Origin: Sacculina carcini
Lineage: Eukaryota; Arthropoda; Thecostraca; Sacculinidae
Reading direction: 5' to 3'
DNA: 64,000 nucleotides
NCBI GenBank assembly: GCA_916048095.2
Contig: OU696594.1
Location: 2,259,281-2,323,280, forward strand
Position numbers and translations under genes: made by a program. Positions 38,107 to 47,843 of the stretch are shown here, piece after piece; position 1 is the stretch's first letter; each line of letters opens with the position of its first letter. Below the pieces are notes generated by a model. It was not told the DNA's origin, made no database searches, and saw nothing but the letters and a program-made list of their open reading frames with translations.

Positions 38107-38920
38107 ATGACCTTCAATAACAAAAAATTCGAGTGTATACACTACAGGTCAGGAGCAAGCACTAGCGATTCTTACAAATACTTGGCGTCGGACGGCTCAC
38201 ATATAGCAACAAAACAGCATGTGAAGGACCTGGGAATCACTCTGAGTTCAGATGGAAGTTTTACGATGCATATACATCATACAGTGAAAAAAGCAAGAAG
38301 CCAGGCTGGTTGGATACTCCGCACTTTCCAAACAAGGCAAAAAGCACCGATGCTCACACTGTACAAGGCATTGGTCATACCTTTGCTCGAGTACTGTTGC
38401 CAATTGTGGTGCCCATTTGAGAGCAGGAGAGAAACAGGTTCTTGAGTGAGTACAGCGATCCTTCACATGTAGAATATCTGACGTCCAACATCTGAACTAT
38501 TGGGAAAGACTGAAGCAGCTAGACCTCTACTCACTGGAAAGACGGAGGGAAAGATACGCCATATTGTATATACAAAAGATCCTCTCCGGAGAAGCTTTCA
38601 ACAGCATTAATATACAAACCGTCATTCACCCGAGACGGGGTCGTCTCTGTCGCATAAGAAACATCAACCTGCGTGCAATTACAAGAGTCAAAACAATGAG
38701 CGACAATACGCTTGCTATTAGGGGCTGCCGACTCTTCAACGCATTGCCAAGACAGCTGCGAGACTCAGTTGACATGAGATTGAACCTGTTCAAAACACAT
38801 CTAGACAAATTCTTGCGGGAAATCCCCGATCAACCCAAGCTGCCGAGTTACCACATCAGAGCCGCCAGCAACAGCATCCTGGACCAGCTGGCGCTGAAAC
38901 GAGCAGAAGGGGTGTACTAG
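38107..38920 (+). pseudogene. CR1/jockey-like LINE, C-terminal RT/thumb region
   Basis: Frames 38107-38445 and 38564-38920 together read as the end of a LINE polymerase: HVKDLGITLSSDGSF, KARSQAGWILRTFQTR, LVIPLLEYCCQLW, then LNYWERLKQLDLYSLERRRER (about 38497-38560), RRGRLCRIRNI, CRLFNALPRQLRDS, LDKFLREIPDQP. A frameshift lies near 38445. The region upstream of the thumb is missing. Confidence 0.75.
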
Positions 38921-38999
38921 TGGTGGCGCACCAGCGTGACCACGGGCAGCAATGACTGCCTGAAACTATCATCACAGGAATCACAGGAAGCGACTCTAC

Positions 39000-39196
39000 A
39001 GAGCACTGAAGGGACCGGCTGGGGCTGTGACCAAGGCTGTCAGGTACGCTGCTCTGCAGCAAGCCTGGCGTAAGTCCGTGTCGCACGCCGCACGCTCGAT
39101 CCTGGAGGGGCGCTGGGGGGAGTCGTTCACGAAATCTACTGTCACCGCTGAGGCACAGGAGGCCTTTTGGGGTCCGCTCTTCTCCCGGGAGAGCAA
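39000..39196 (+). pseudogene. R2-clade LINE pre-RT segment (copy e, interrupted)
   Basis: Reads FTKSTVTAEAQEAFWGPLFSRES (about 39124-39192), the same region as 8795 and 34795. The R2-like reading resumes at about 41314 (SITDPQPVRMKLTESV...), so a 2.1-kb minus-strand LINE lies inside this copy. Confidence 0.7.
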
Positions 39197-39498
39197 GGTT
39201 GAGAGAGAGAGAGAGAGCTGGGGTTCAACACACGTTCAAAATGATCCTTAAATTCCTCCCCACTCGGACACGTTTTTTTCTCGTTATCAGATCCGAGATC
39301 TCCTTTCCAGCTAATAGCCTTCCATACCCTTGCGTCATCGCTGTCCTCCAACAACCTCTCCAATCTTCCAACATTCTGGCTGTCTCTGGTCTCAGTCCTC
39401 TGTGAACACTGGCTATTTCTCGCGCATTCATACAGATCATACAGATACATATTTCATACAAATCGTCAGACACACTTATTGCAAACGAATTAACGTCC

Positions 39499-40467
39499 TC
39501 ATTCCCATGGACGACAGGTAACCCGAAACGTGATAAGGTTTCTACCAGCCGGTCTTTCATTATGTTTCGAAACACAACTGGCCTCCTCGCGACAGTCCTC
39601 TAACATTGCATAATCTCCCAGTATTGACGCTATCCTCAGAATGTTGTTCAAACATGTACCGAAGCCCCCCAGTGAAACACCAATCGGTGCATGGTCTGAC
39701 GGTAGCTCTTCTCTAATAACTCGGAATTCATCAACATGCTCCACTATATTCGGGGAGACCAGACATGTGTCTAATTCAGATATCCATTCCTTACCTTTCC
39801 TGTAGGTCTTACAACTTACGTAGTGTATGTCTCCAAAACGCAAGTTATTCAGAACTAAGAGTTTGTTTTTCAAGCAGATACCCGACAGCACCTCAGCATT
39901 GTCGTTCATACGAGCTACGTCATCAATGTCTGGATATGAAATCGGCATATTTGGCATTTCGTACATTTTGGCCAGTTCTTGTATCGCTCTCCCAAACCTA
40001 GCGTCCAAATCACCCATAATCACAAATCCGTTCCTCATATAATTAAACATTATCTTTTCCTGAATGGCAGCAAAAGCAGCAAGAGAGTAATAATGAGAGT
40101 CACACGGTGGAACATAGCAAAAACCAAACATTACTCCCTCAAAACACCTCATTTGCAGCCACACTTGATCTCCAATGATAACATCCACATCATGCATATC
40201 TTCCCTAATACTATTTCTTATCACAACCACTAAACCACCCTGTTCCGCTGCGCCCATCGCTTCCCCCCTATACGGTACATAGCCAAACATACACACAGGC
40301 AGCGATGTCTTAACTTCACTCAAAGCAATAACATCATACTCTCTTAACATACTACTTACACGTGATTTCTCCAACTTTGTACATACACCATTTACGTTCC
40401 ATGAAACAATTTTAATTCGTACTTGCCTTATACACTGCGGCTTACTTAGAAAAAAGACTGATTCCAC
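39499..40467 (-). CDS. LINE APE-type endonuclease domain
   Basis: 322 codons, open. Motifs: IVSWNVNGV (start block), ALSEVKT (catalytic Glu), VIMGDLDARFG, SELDTCLVSP and the SDHAPIGVSL end block (catalytic Asp-His). This is the complete core of the nickase that starts target-primed reverse transcription. The linker frame to about 39142 has PSGEEFKDHFERVLNP. It is probably the N-terminal part of a broken ORF2. Confidence 0.8.
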   Translation of the reverse strand: MESVFFLSKPQCIRQVRIKIVSWNVNGVCTKLEKSRVSSMLREYDVIALSEVKTSLPVCMFGYVPYRGEAMGAAEQGGLVVVIRNSIREDMHDVDVIIGDQVWLQMRCFEGVMFGFCYVPPCDSHYYSLAAFAAIQEKIMFNYMRNGFVIMGDLDARFGRAIQELAKMYEMPNMPISYPDIDDVARMNDNAEVLSGICLKNKLLVLNNLRFGDIHYVSCKTYRKGKEWISELDTCLVSPNIVEHVDEFRVIREELPSDHAPIGVSLGGFGTCLNNILRIASILGDYAMLEDCREEASCVSKHNERPAGRNLITFRVTCRPWE

Positions 40468-40643
40468 TTGTCAATTACTTCCTGATTTCTGTAGATCTTG
40501 CGCTCTCGGGTATCCAGCCTTATCTCACAGCCGACGTTCTCCGGCCTCTCCTTCTCGCGCCTTTCCGAGTCCCGCATTCGCTGCCATTCTCTCCTCACAC
40601 TCGGGTGGACATCCTTTTTTACATATATCTTGGAGTATATCTA

Positions 40644-41222
40644 TCAAGATGTTTTCAGGCGCTTCGCGTTCTCCAGGACTCGGCGCCGTGTCTCCGGGTC
40701 GGGTACGGTTATTAGCATCGGCCGATTCCGTCGTTGACCTCCACCCGCTGCACCAAGACGCCTTCCACGGCACCACCGCACTCCCTCCACACCCATCTTC
40801 GTCCAGAGCCGTTTCAGCTTGTCCTCATCCGTAGACGCACCGTCCAGTTGCTCATTTTCATCGGACAGGCACAGTATCACCAAATTCGACTCCCTTTCTT
40901 TCCGGTCAACATTCTCTAAGTACCTCTGTTGCCTGGCGATTATATCCGCTTGTTTGTCCACCCTATCACTCAATTCCGCCAACTTCTTCCCAACCAAGAT
41001 ATCTGGGGACATCAGAGTCCTTTTCAGATCTGCAACTTCGGTCATGACCGCATCCAATATGTCCTCCAGCGCCTTCACCATCGGTAACCCTTCCTGCCTC
41101 TGAGCGGACAGAATCGCGTCAACCAATTCTTCTTTATTCACTTTCATTAGTTGTGTCTTGTTCATTTCTGAAAGTCGTTTAGTCATTATTACTTGTGCAC
41201 CCACCTGATTCGTTGCGTTCAC
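40644..41222 (-). CDS. LINE ORF1-like protein (coiled coil plus RRM-like region)
   Basis: 192 codons from ATG 41222. Residues ~30-110 have heptad-like spacing (ALEDILDAVMTEVADLKRTL, LAELSDRVDKQADIIARQQ), followed by ERESNLVILCLSDE and later RPMLITVPDPETRRRVLENAKRLK, the RRM/C-terminal pattern of L1/CR1-type ORF1 proteins that bind LINE RNA. It is immediately upstream of the endonuclease on the same strand. Some sequence between 40644 and 40470 may be lost. Confidence 0.7.
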   Translation of the reverse strand: MNATNQVGAQVIMTKRLSEMNKTQLMKVNKEELVDAILSAQRQEGLPMVKALEDILDAVMTEVADLKRTLMSPDILVGKKLAELSDRVDKQADIIARQQRYLENVDRKERESNLVILCLSDENEQLDGASTDEDKLKRLWTKMGVEGVRWCRGRRLGAAGGGQRRNRPMLITVPDPETRRRVLENAKRLKTS

Positions 41223-41313
41223 ACAAGTACAACAATATGAAAACCACTGTCAAACTGGATCACACAAGCACACGTCCGTACACGGCGAAGTCACAACACA
41301 GTCACTTGACACA

Positions 41314-41949
41314 CGTCCAATCACGGACCCCCAGCCTGTCAGGATGAAGCTAACCGAGTCGGTGAGTGCAGAGTTTGTCGCAGCATCCCAGCGATCGATC
41401 GACACTGACACTGCTCCAGGCCCGGACGGCGTAATGGCCCGGGAAGTGAAAGGCGCACCACCGCCTGTCCTCGCCCGTCTCTACAATCTATTTCTCTATC
41501 TCGAACACATTCCTCAACCACTCAAACACACACGCACTACATTTATCCCCAAAACACAAAATGTCACCTCACCTTCACAATTCCTACCTATCTCAATCTC
41601 TTCCACTATTCTTCGTCTATTCACACGTATCATGGCACATCACACCACACAACACCTCCCACTGAACCCCGCACAGCGCGCCTTCCAACCGGTTGACGGC
41701 TGTGCGGAGAACAATCACCTCTTTCAACACCTTCTATACGAGGCGAGGACTCGGTACCGCAACCTGTGCCTAGTGTCGATCGACATGCGCAAGGCTTTCG
41801 ACTCGGTCTCGCACCATTTGATCGTCCGAGCGTTTCGCCGATCGGGAGCTCCCAGACGAGCGCTGCGTCTGGTAGAAGCATTATACCGCGACGCGACCAC
41901 CGAAATTCGGCCAGAGACATTCGTCCGGGTGAAGAGGAGAGTCCGTTAG
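41314..41949 (+). pseudogene. R2-clade LINE RT, N-terminal half (copy e)
   Basis: The frame 41344-41949 shows TDTAPGPDGVMAREVKG, TTFIPK, AQRAFQPVDGCAENN and LVSIDMRKAFDSVSHH, which are R2-type RT blocks 0-3. It stops at TAG 41947-41949, where the palm continues in a neighbouring frame from about 41968. The AT-richer middle (41480-41650) differs from the GC-rich rest. Confidence 0.8.
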
Positions 41950-41967
41950 GGCGATCCTTAGAGCTCG

Positions 41968-42966
41968 GCGCACTTCAGCTTGGTGATCGACGAGGCCGTG
42001 GCTGATCTGGATACCGACGCATGTCGCGAAACCCCGCCAATCCTGGCGTTTGCCGACGATCTCGTCATTGTTGCTCACAAACCAGCGATGCTTCAGTGGC
42101 GGATCGATCGGGTGGTGTCACGATTGGTTGCATGCGGGCTCCAGGTCAACCCTGACAAATGCGTCTCGCTCACCATTCTGCCCGATGCACACCGTAAGAC
42201 GACGGCAGCTGACGCACGGAGAGCCTTCACAGCCTCTGGGGAGTTGATTCGTGCCCTCGACGCCGGCGAGGAGTTCAAATACCTCGGGGCGCAGGTGAAC
42301 CACTCGGGTTCTCGCCTGCGCACACCGCCCGGGGAGCTCCAGGCCGGGTTGGGCCAGATCCGGGACACGCCGCTCAAACCTGAGCAACGGATGTTGATCC
42401 TCCGAGATCACCTCCTGCCGTCGATGCAACATAGGCTGGTGTCGGCGGAGTGCCCGAAACGCGTCCTCAAGAAAAAGAGCTGGTTGAAGCTGCCGCACGA
42501 CACGCCAACCGCGTTCTTTCACGCGTCGGCAGCTGATGGCAGCCTGTGTGTGATGTGCCCTGCCACCTCTGCCCCATTGTTGCCTCGCACTACAGGGGGA
42601 CCGTTGTGTTGGGCTGGGTGCGCAAGGGGTCGCTTTCTTCGCGGGGCGGAATATGTGCGCGCGATCCACGTGCCGGGCAACCTGCTCCCTACCGGAAGCA
42701 GATGCAACCGGAGTGGTCGGCCGAGCCGTTCGGTCTACGAGGCTGGGTGTGGACGACCTGAGACGCTTGGACACGTCAGTCAGGTATGTCCGAGGACACA
42801 TGGCCCGCATATCGGTCGGCACAAGGCGGTCAGTTTCCTGGCGGGCCGCATGTCGGAGTTTGGATTCGAGGTGCGAGTAAAGCCGCCCATCACAGTCTTC
42901 CGCTGGTGTGCGATGGCCGGACATCACCGCGTCGAACGGCCGAACTGCGCAAGCAGTTATCATTGA
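41968..42966 (+). pseudogene. R2-clade LINE RT palm, thumb, CCHC and start of endonuclease (copy e)
   Basis: The open frame 41980-42966 carries ILAFADDLVIV (the catalytic palm, about 42045-42077), FKYLGAQVNHSG, LKLPHDTPTAFFHASAADG, the knuckle CGRPETLGHVSQVC within YEAGCGRPETLGH, and THGPHIGRHKAVSFLAGR. Between FFHASAADG and GRFLRGAEY about 60 residues are missing compared with 36380-36690. This is the most complete C-terminal half of the family in the window. The catalytic endonuclease PD...K part is not readable. Confidence 0.8.
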
Positions 42967-43039
42967 CGCACAGGTGGTGGCTGACCCTGCCGACCTGGAC
43001 ACGGTGCATGCATGGAAGATCAGGAACTATGATAACAGT

Positions 43040-43265
43040 GAGTGGTGTGCAATGTCTGCGAACGTGTGGGTAGTGTATGTACTGGAAGCCCGTTAGCTGG
43101 ATAGGCATGTGAAGGTAGGGTGCTGACGGCCCGCTGTGAATATCTCAACATTACCCGCCTAATGCCGTATGATGCCGAACTTAAACTGTATCCGAGGTGC
43201 GTTAGGCGGAGGGTGGGGCAGAAGTCGATGCTGGGGGGCAGTTACGGATCAGCCTTATAAAAAAC
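43040..43265 (+). repeat. R2-like LINE 3' UTR (copy e)
   Basis: GAGTGGTGTGCAATGTCTGCG, TAGCTGGATAGGCATG, CCCGCTGTGAATATCTC, ACCCGCCTAATG and a GTGCGTTAGGCGGAGGGTGG block follow the C-terminal domain of copy e, which confirms the 3' UTR order. Confidence 0.75.
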
Positions 43266-43504
43266 GAAACCTACCAATTTATGTATCCGTTGTTGTACAT
43301 GTTAATATCTTAGTATGTACAGGTTAATATCTGAGGCTGTAACGAACACAAGTAGTCTCATCAACAATGGCGGGATCTCTGATATCTAAAGGGCACTGGC
43401 TTTATCTTTAACTTCAAACAGATATGGATAATAATTCCACCTTTCAAAACCTTAATTAACACAATTGATGTATGGGATGGATGCTTAGTTTTTGTTATGT
43501 ATGC

Positions 43505-43690
43505 ACGTTAAAAGAATGTTAGCTGGATAGGCAAGAGAAGGTAGGGCGGGGCGCTGGGTGCTGGGGGCTGTCACGTAGCTGGCGACCCGCTGTGAATATC
43601 TCCGCTGTGAACATTATCCGTCTAATGGCGTATGAGGGTCAAACCGTATTCTGCCGCGTTTGGCCGAAGAGTAGGGCAGGTGTCGAAACA
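43505..43690 (+). repeat. R2-like LINE 3' UTR, second tandem copy
   Basis: TAGCTGGATAGGCAAGAGAAGG, CTGTCACGTAG, CCCGCTGTGAATATC and CGTCTAATGGCGTATGA blocks recur about 470 bp after the previous copy. It is truncated at about 43690, next to gypsy gag sequence. Confidence 0.65.
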
Positions 43691-43699
43691 GGTGTCGAA

Positions 43700-44275
43700 A
43701 CAGTGACGTCACTCTTGACGTCACTGAGTGGCTGGCGATTTCGAGCGGCTATGCCGTGTCCAGCAGATCGACCCTTGCGAAATGTGGGATGGGAGCGCGC
43801 GCCGGCTTTACCGGCGCATGGTCGTGGGCGACGCCTCACAGTGGGCCATGGTGAAAGCCACGCTAGTCGCCGAGTTTGGCGTGCCTCGCCAAGAGGCGTG
43901 GAGGCGCTTCTCGACTCGTCAGTTTCGATCTGGCGAGTCAGTGGACGCCTTTATGGACGGTCTAGAGCGTCCAGGTCGCCGTGTAGGGTTGACACCCGAG
44001 AGCTTGGCGTTCCGCGTCAAGTTTTACAAGGGTTTCCCCGACTCGATTTATGAGTGGGCTGTGGCAAGAGAGGGGGCTTATACCTCCGATTTCGACAGTG
44101 TGCTGTCGGCGGTGCGTGCTAGCATTGGTGCGCGTAGGGCTGCTGCAGCCAGAAACCGCCAATCCGGGGTGGTGGCTGCATCTAGGCAACGAGCCAACTA
44201 CGCACAAGTAGCGAGCAGCTCTACAGTTCCTCGAGCGTCGGACCAGCGAGACGGCTCTGTGTCTCGGCCGACCGG
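43700..44275 (+). pseudogene. gag: gypsy gag fragment, plus strand
   Basis: It reads DVTEWL(A)-like sequence then DFERLCRVQQIDPCEM, RRLYRRMVVGDASQWAMVKATLVAEFG, SLAFRVKFYKGFPDSIYEWAVAREGAYTSDFDSVLSAVRA and the start of the Arg/Ser-rich linker. This corresponds to the middle of the gag at 2520-3578 in opposite orientation and is more diverged (for example a small in-frame loss near CEMWDGSARR). Zinc knuckles are missing. Confidence 0.85.
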
Positions 44276-44412
44276 AGCGCGACCGTTACATCGATGGTGG
44301 CCTGCGCGCTGTACACATCGCTGCCGTGTTGAGTGCTAATTGGCTTGATTGGACGTGTTATGGTCGGGTGCACGGTGAAGCCGTGCGAAGGTGAGAGGGC
44401 TTTGCCCCGTTT
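44276..44412 (+). repeat. gypsy LTR fragment
   Basis: GGCCTGCGCGCTG, CATCGCTGCCGTGTTGAG and GCGAAGGTGAGAGGGCTTTGCCCCGTT are pieces of the 325-bp gypsy LTR (in the orientation of the adjacent gag), with internal losses. The fragment follows gag directly, so pol is deleted between them. Confidence 0.7.
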
Positions 44413-45223
44413 GACTGATTACACTAATAATTAATGTTTGATAAGCTTCCTAAAAACGTTTCGAATTCGCTGTACGCTGATGACAGTGGATTTGTGGATT
44501 TAAGACAATGGTGTGTATGAGATAATACAGTTTTTGCCGCTGTCGCTGAAAACTGTAACGAATTGGGTAGGAATGAACGACTTCAAATTTTCTCGAGGCA
44601 AATTTTCTGCAGTATTGTTCACAATAAACAGTCATGAATAGGGTTCTACACTCAGAATCAGTGGAGAGCCAATCCTATAAACGGTCTCGTTCATCGGAAT
44701 CATACTTGACAAATAACTAAACATGCGCGAAGATATACACTACTTGACAACGCGATGCATCAGGAGGCCGAACAACGAGTGTCATAGCGGGTACACGATG
44801 TGTTGGTGAAACCTCGGTAATTATTCGGATAATCTACAAAACTGTGTATCGTGATTGTCTGTGTCACTGTGTTTGTGCTTGTTTGTACGAGTGCCCTGGT
44901 CGTCCTGTCCTGTTGTGTATGTGTGCGTGTGTGTAAATACAGTCGGTCCAAACTACTCACGCTATGAACTTGTATAGCTCCGTGACGAGCCAAACGCCAC
45001 ACATGCCTGGATGTTCCAGGAGATGGCAAGATATCTTGTAACATTCTAGAGCAACAAGATCATGAAAAATTCATGATAATTGATCCAAAAGATCCAAACG
45101 TAGGGCAAAAAGTAGGCCATGGGTGTAGATGGCTTTAAAAAACATCCTGAGAGAGAGCAAAATTGGCAAGGTATATCTACTTCTAAATGCGCGAATACCC
45201 GTCAGCACTAAGAATGAATGGTC
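44413..45223. other. no recognised gene
   Basis: Intermediate composition with a TG-rich run (44850-44945). I find no coding motif, repeat or RNA gene I can support. Confidence 0.5.
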
Positions 45224-45603
45224 CTTACGTATTATCGGGAGGACCTTTGATTTTTACTTTTTCTTTTTTTTCACAGGGTTTGTTGGTTAGTATGAAGATC
45301 TTTGATTTACCGCGCACTGATGAAGAGGCTGTTGTGTTCCTTCAGGAGAAAAGTATCTTGCCGGCTGAACGAATCTGTCCGAACAATCACTGGAAGCAAT
45401 TTTGGAGTCGTATTTGGCCGAATTCATGTGGCGGAAGCATGTTGCCTGTACTGATGTCTTTGAGTCACTTTTGGAAGCAATTGCGACGTTCTGGCCTCCG
45501 GAATTACATATGTAATGTTATTTTATTGTTTTAACCGTTTCAATAAATAATTTACTTTAATTTTTGAGTCGTTTTTTTAAAGGTCCTCCCGATAATACGT
45601 AAG
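45224..45603 (+). mobile_element. Merlin-like MITE, 380 bp, 25-bp terminal inverted repeats
   Basis: The ends are perfect inverted repeats of CTTACGTATTATCGGGAGGACCTTT (25 bp). The inside keeps a short frame (45187-45534) whose TDEEAVVFLQEKSILPAERICPN segment (about 45319-45385) matches the start of IS1595/ISXO2-like transposases (Glu-rich helix, FLxxKGxLPxxRxCPxC). That is the transposase type of Merlin elements. The catalytic part is missing. The palindromic TACGTA at each end obscures the target duplication. Confidence 0.6.
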
Positions 45604-45813
45604 CACCGAATGGATAATTCCAGCTACGAACTGAACGGCACACCGGCAACATTCAAGCTTTAGAGGGGGCTGAACCAGCACAGAGGTTCAATTTATGCTC
45701 CTGAACTTTCGAATATCTCACTGGGTGAGCTCACCGAATGGATTGCTTCCCAAGACAATCAAACAAACGCTCAAATGTACTCTTCCTGACTTTCAACAAG
45801 TTCAAATATCCGA

Positions 45814-46300
45814 ATGAGCTTTAATTCAACTATGTTAAATACAGTGAGGGCGTGGTATCCCAGTCCTCCACGATGCAACTGTGGGAAAATCGGCCACAAA
45901 CCCCAAATTGCAGCAAAGAGGCAACATGTCCCAACTGTGGCGAAAAACCACGCGGCAACCACTGCGAGAAAGATGCGCACAGCGTCAACTGTGATGGGAA
46001 ACATCCATCAGCGTCCAACTAATGTCCCACATATATCAGGGAAAAGGAAATTGAAAAGATCAAGTACACCAACAAGTCCACATACGACGAAGCCAAACAA
46101 GTCTCAAGTGCATGCATGTGGCAAAACATCCTATGCTGCGCAATGTCAAACAATGATCAGTGCACCCACAAATGAAACATTGCAAAAATTGCAAACAAAA
46201 ATCGATACCATATCTGACGCAATTACACAGTTGGCGACAGTTGTTGCCAGCCTCGTGAAAACAACAATTGTCCAACCAGCATAGACCACCGCAAACTCCA
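45814..46300 (+). pseudogene. LINE ORF1 (gag-like) relic with CCHC knuckles
   Basis: Read with frame changes, 45870-46050 contains a knuckle-like CNCGKIGHKPQ, CPNCGEKPRGNHCEKDAHSVNC and then CPTYIREKEIEKIKYTNKS, which is the usual end of jockey/I-type ORF1 proteins. The downstream part has a coiled-coil-like stretch (LQKLQTKIDTISDAITQL). Frameshifts show decay. Confidence 0.6.
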
Positions 46301-46835
46301 ACTCGAATCCGCACACCATCACAAACGGCGCCAAGAACGTTCTGGAATCGATCCCTCGCTAAGACCGTAAATATGTCAACATCACAAAACAATACTGCTC
46401 ATACAGCACAATAAGGCACATTAACAACACACAAATTGCGCCCATTGATAACGACTATGCATCCACCTCCAACAAAAAGCTGCAAAACCACTGAAAACCA
46501 CGAGATACAACAAAAACAGACAACTGACTAACATATACTTGATACCAATATGGAAAATAAAAAAGACGCCGTATATGAAATACTAAAAATGATGAAACAC
46601 GGCGACTCCACATCGTTATAAGCCACTCGATACTGAAAAAGCAATACTTGAAATGAGATAGACATTCAAGACAGAACGCACAAGAGTGAAAGGACATGTT
46701 CGGTCAGTGAAATGGGCCAGGAGATGTCACGCCAGCGATACAGGGCATGCGTGAACCAATCATTTATTAATTTGTGTACTTGTTGACATAGCGCCCATAA
46801 ACATAAGCGCGAAAAATCGAAAATAAGTCACATAA
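46285..46835 (+). repeat. dispersed repeat, partner of 50460-50990
   Basis: Blocks such as CAAACGGCGCCAAGAACGT, TGTCAACATCACAAAACAATACTG, ACTAACATATACT and CACGCCAGCGA recur in the same order at 50460-50990, with moderate divergence. Each copy includes the ORF1 C-terminus of the LINE type above plus non-coding flank ending near GGCGCGCATAA/AGCGCGAAAAA. Confidence 0.65.
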
Positions 46836-46841
46836 TAAGCA

Positions 46842-47843
46842 ATGCGAAAATACACCATATATGATAGCGAGACGAAAGACAGGAACACGAATGTTCAAAA
46901 AAATACAATTTACAACAACAACACCAACACACAACTATATAAAAACACTAGATCACAGATCAAACACCACAAAACTATACAACACACTGAAAAGCATCAC
47001 ACTCTCAAACAGCAATATAACACGCACACACGCAGCCATCACGACCGACACAACATCAGTACCATCAAATAAACAACAAGCAAACACACTCATTAATCAC
47101 TACTCACACATCAGCCACATCACTCCTTCACAAGACAGAAAAATCATCAGACGAAAACACACATTCAGCACAGATCCACTATATACACCATTCACACATG
47201 CGCAGACACGACACATCATACACAACATCAAACAATCATCAGCCTGTGGTCCAGATGGAATAAGTAACATCCATCTGAAACATCTTGGACCACAAGGCAT
47301 ACAGACACTCACCAACATATCCAACTACAGCTACTCACACAACACAATACCTCACATCTGGAAAACGGGCATAATCATCACTCTTCACAAACAAGGCACA
47401 GACCCCACGCTTCCTTCTTCACATCGTCCAATCACACTGCTCTGCACACCATCAAAAATCACAGATCGCCTCATCCTCAAACTCATCACATCACAAACCC
47501 CACTATCACAATCACAACACGGCTTCAGATGACTGCACTCTACAACCACACTGCTCACAAAACTCACACAGACCATGATGGGTAACATAAACACAACAAA
47601 ACCACCACACAGAACACTACTCATAACACTCGACATCAGCAAAGCCTTCGACAGAGTTCCACGACACAATCTCACAAACAAAAGACTAGACACCACACTT
47701 CACAATAACACAAAGATGGTTGGCAAACTACCTCGCTGGCAGATGCGCCCATGTGAGGTACAACGGACAATCATCTCACACACGCAACATATCAAACGGA
47801 GTCATCAGGGCTCCGTTTTAGCACCAAGACTTTTCAACTTATA
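46842..47843 (+). pseudogene. jockey/I-like LINE reverse transcriptase, N-terminal half
   Basis: 46861-47532 has SACGPDGISNIHLKHLG, HIWKTGIIITLHKQG, HRPITLLCTPSK and SQSQHGFR, then a TGA stop at 47530-47532. 47575-47843 continues with TLDISKAFDRVPRHN and QGSVLAPRLFNLY. The DNA is strikingly rich in CA dinucleotides, giving many Thr, His and Asn codons. The frame is cut at LFNLY by the mariner-type insertion and resumes at 49233. Confidence 0.8.

Larger units (their letters stand above)
39197..41313 (-). mobile_element. minus-strand LINE insertion (ORF1 and endonuclease, no RT)
   Basis: On the minus strand: ORF1 (41222-40644), endonuclease (40467-39499) and a linker (39450-~39200). The RT and 3' end are absent, the opposite of the usual 5' truncation, so the right part must have been lost by recombination or the copy is a rearranged fragment. 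A GAGAGAGAGAG run sits at the left edge. No target duplication is evident. Confidence 0.65.
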
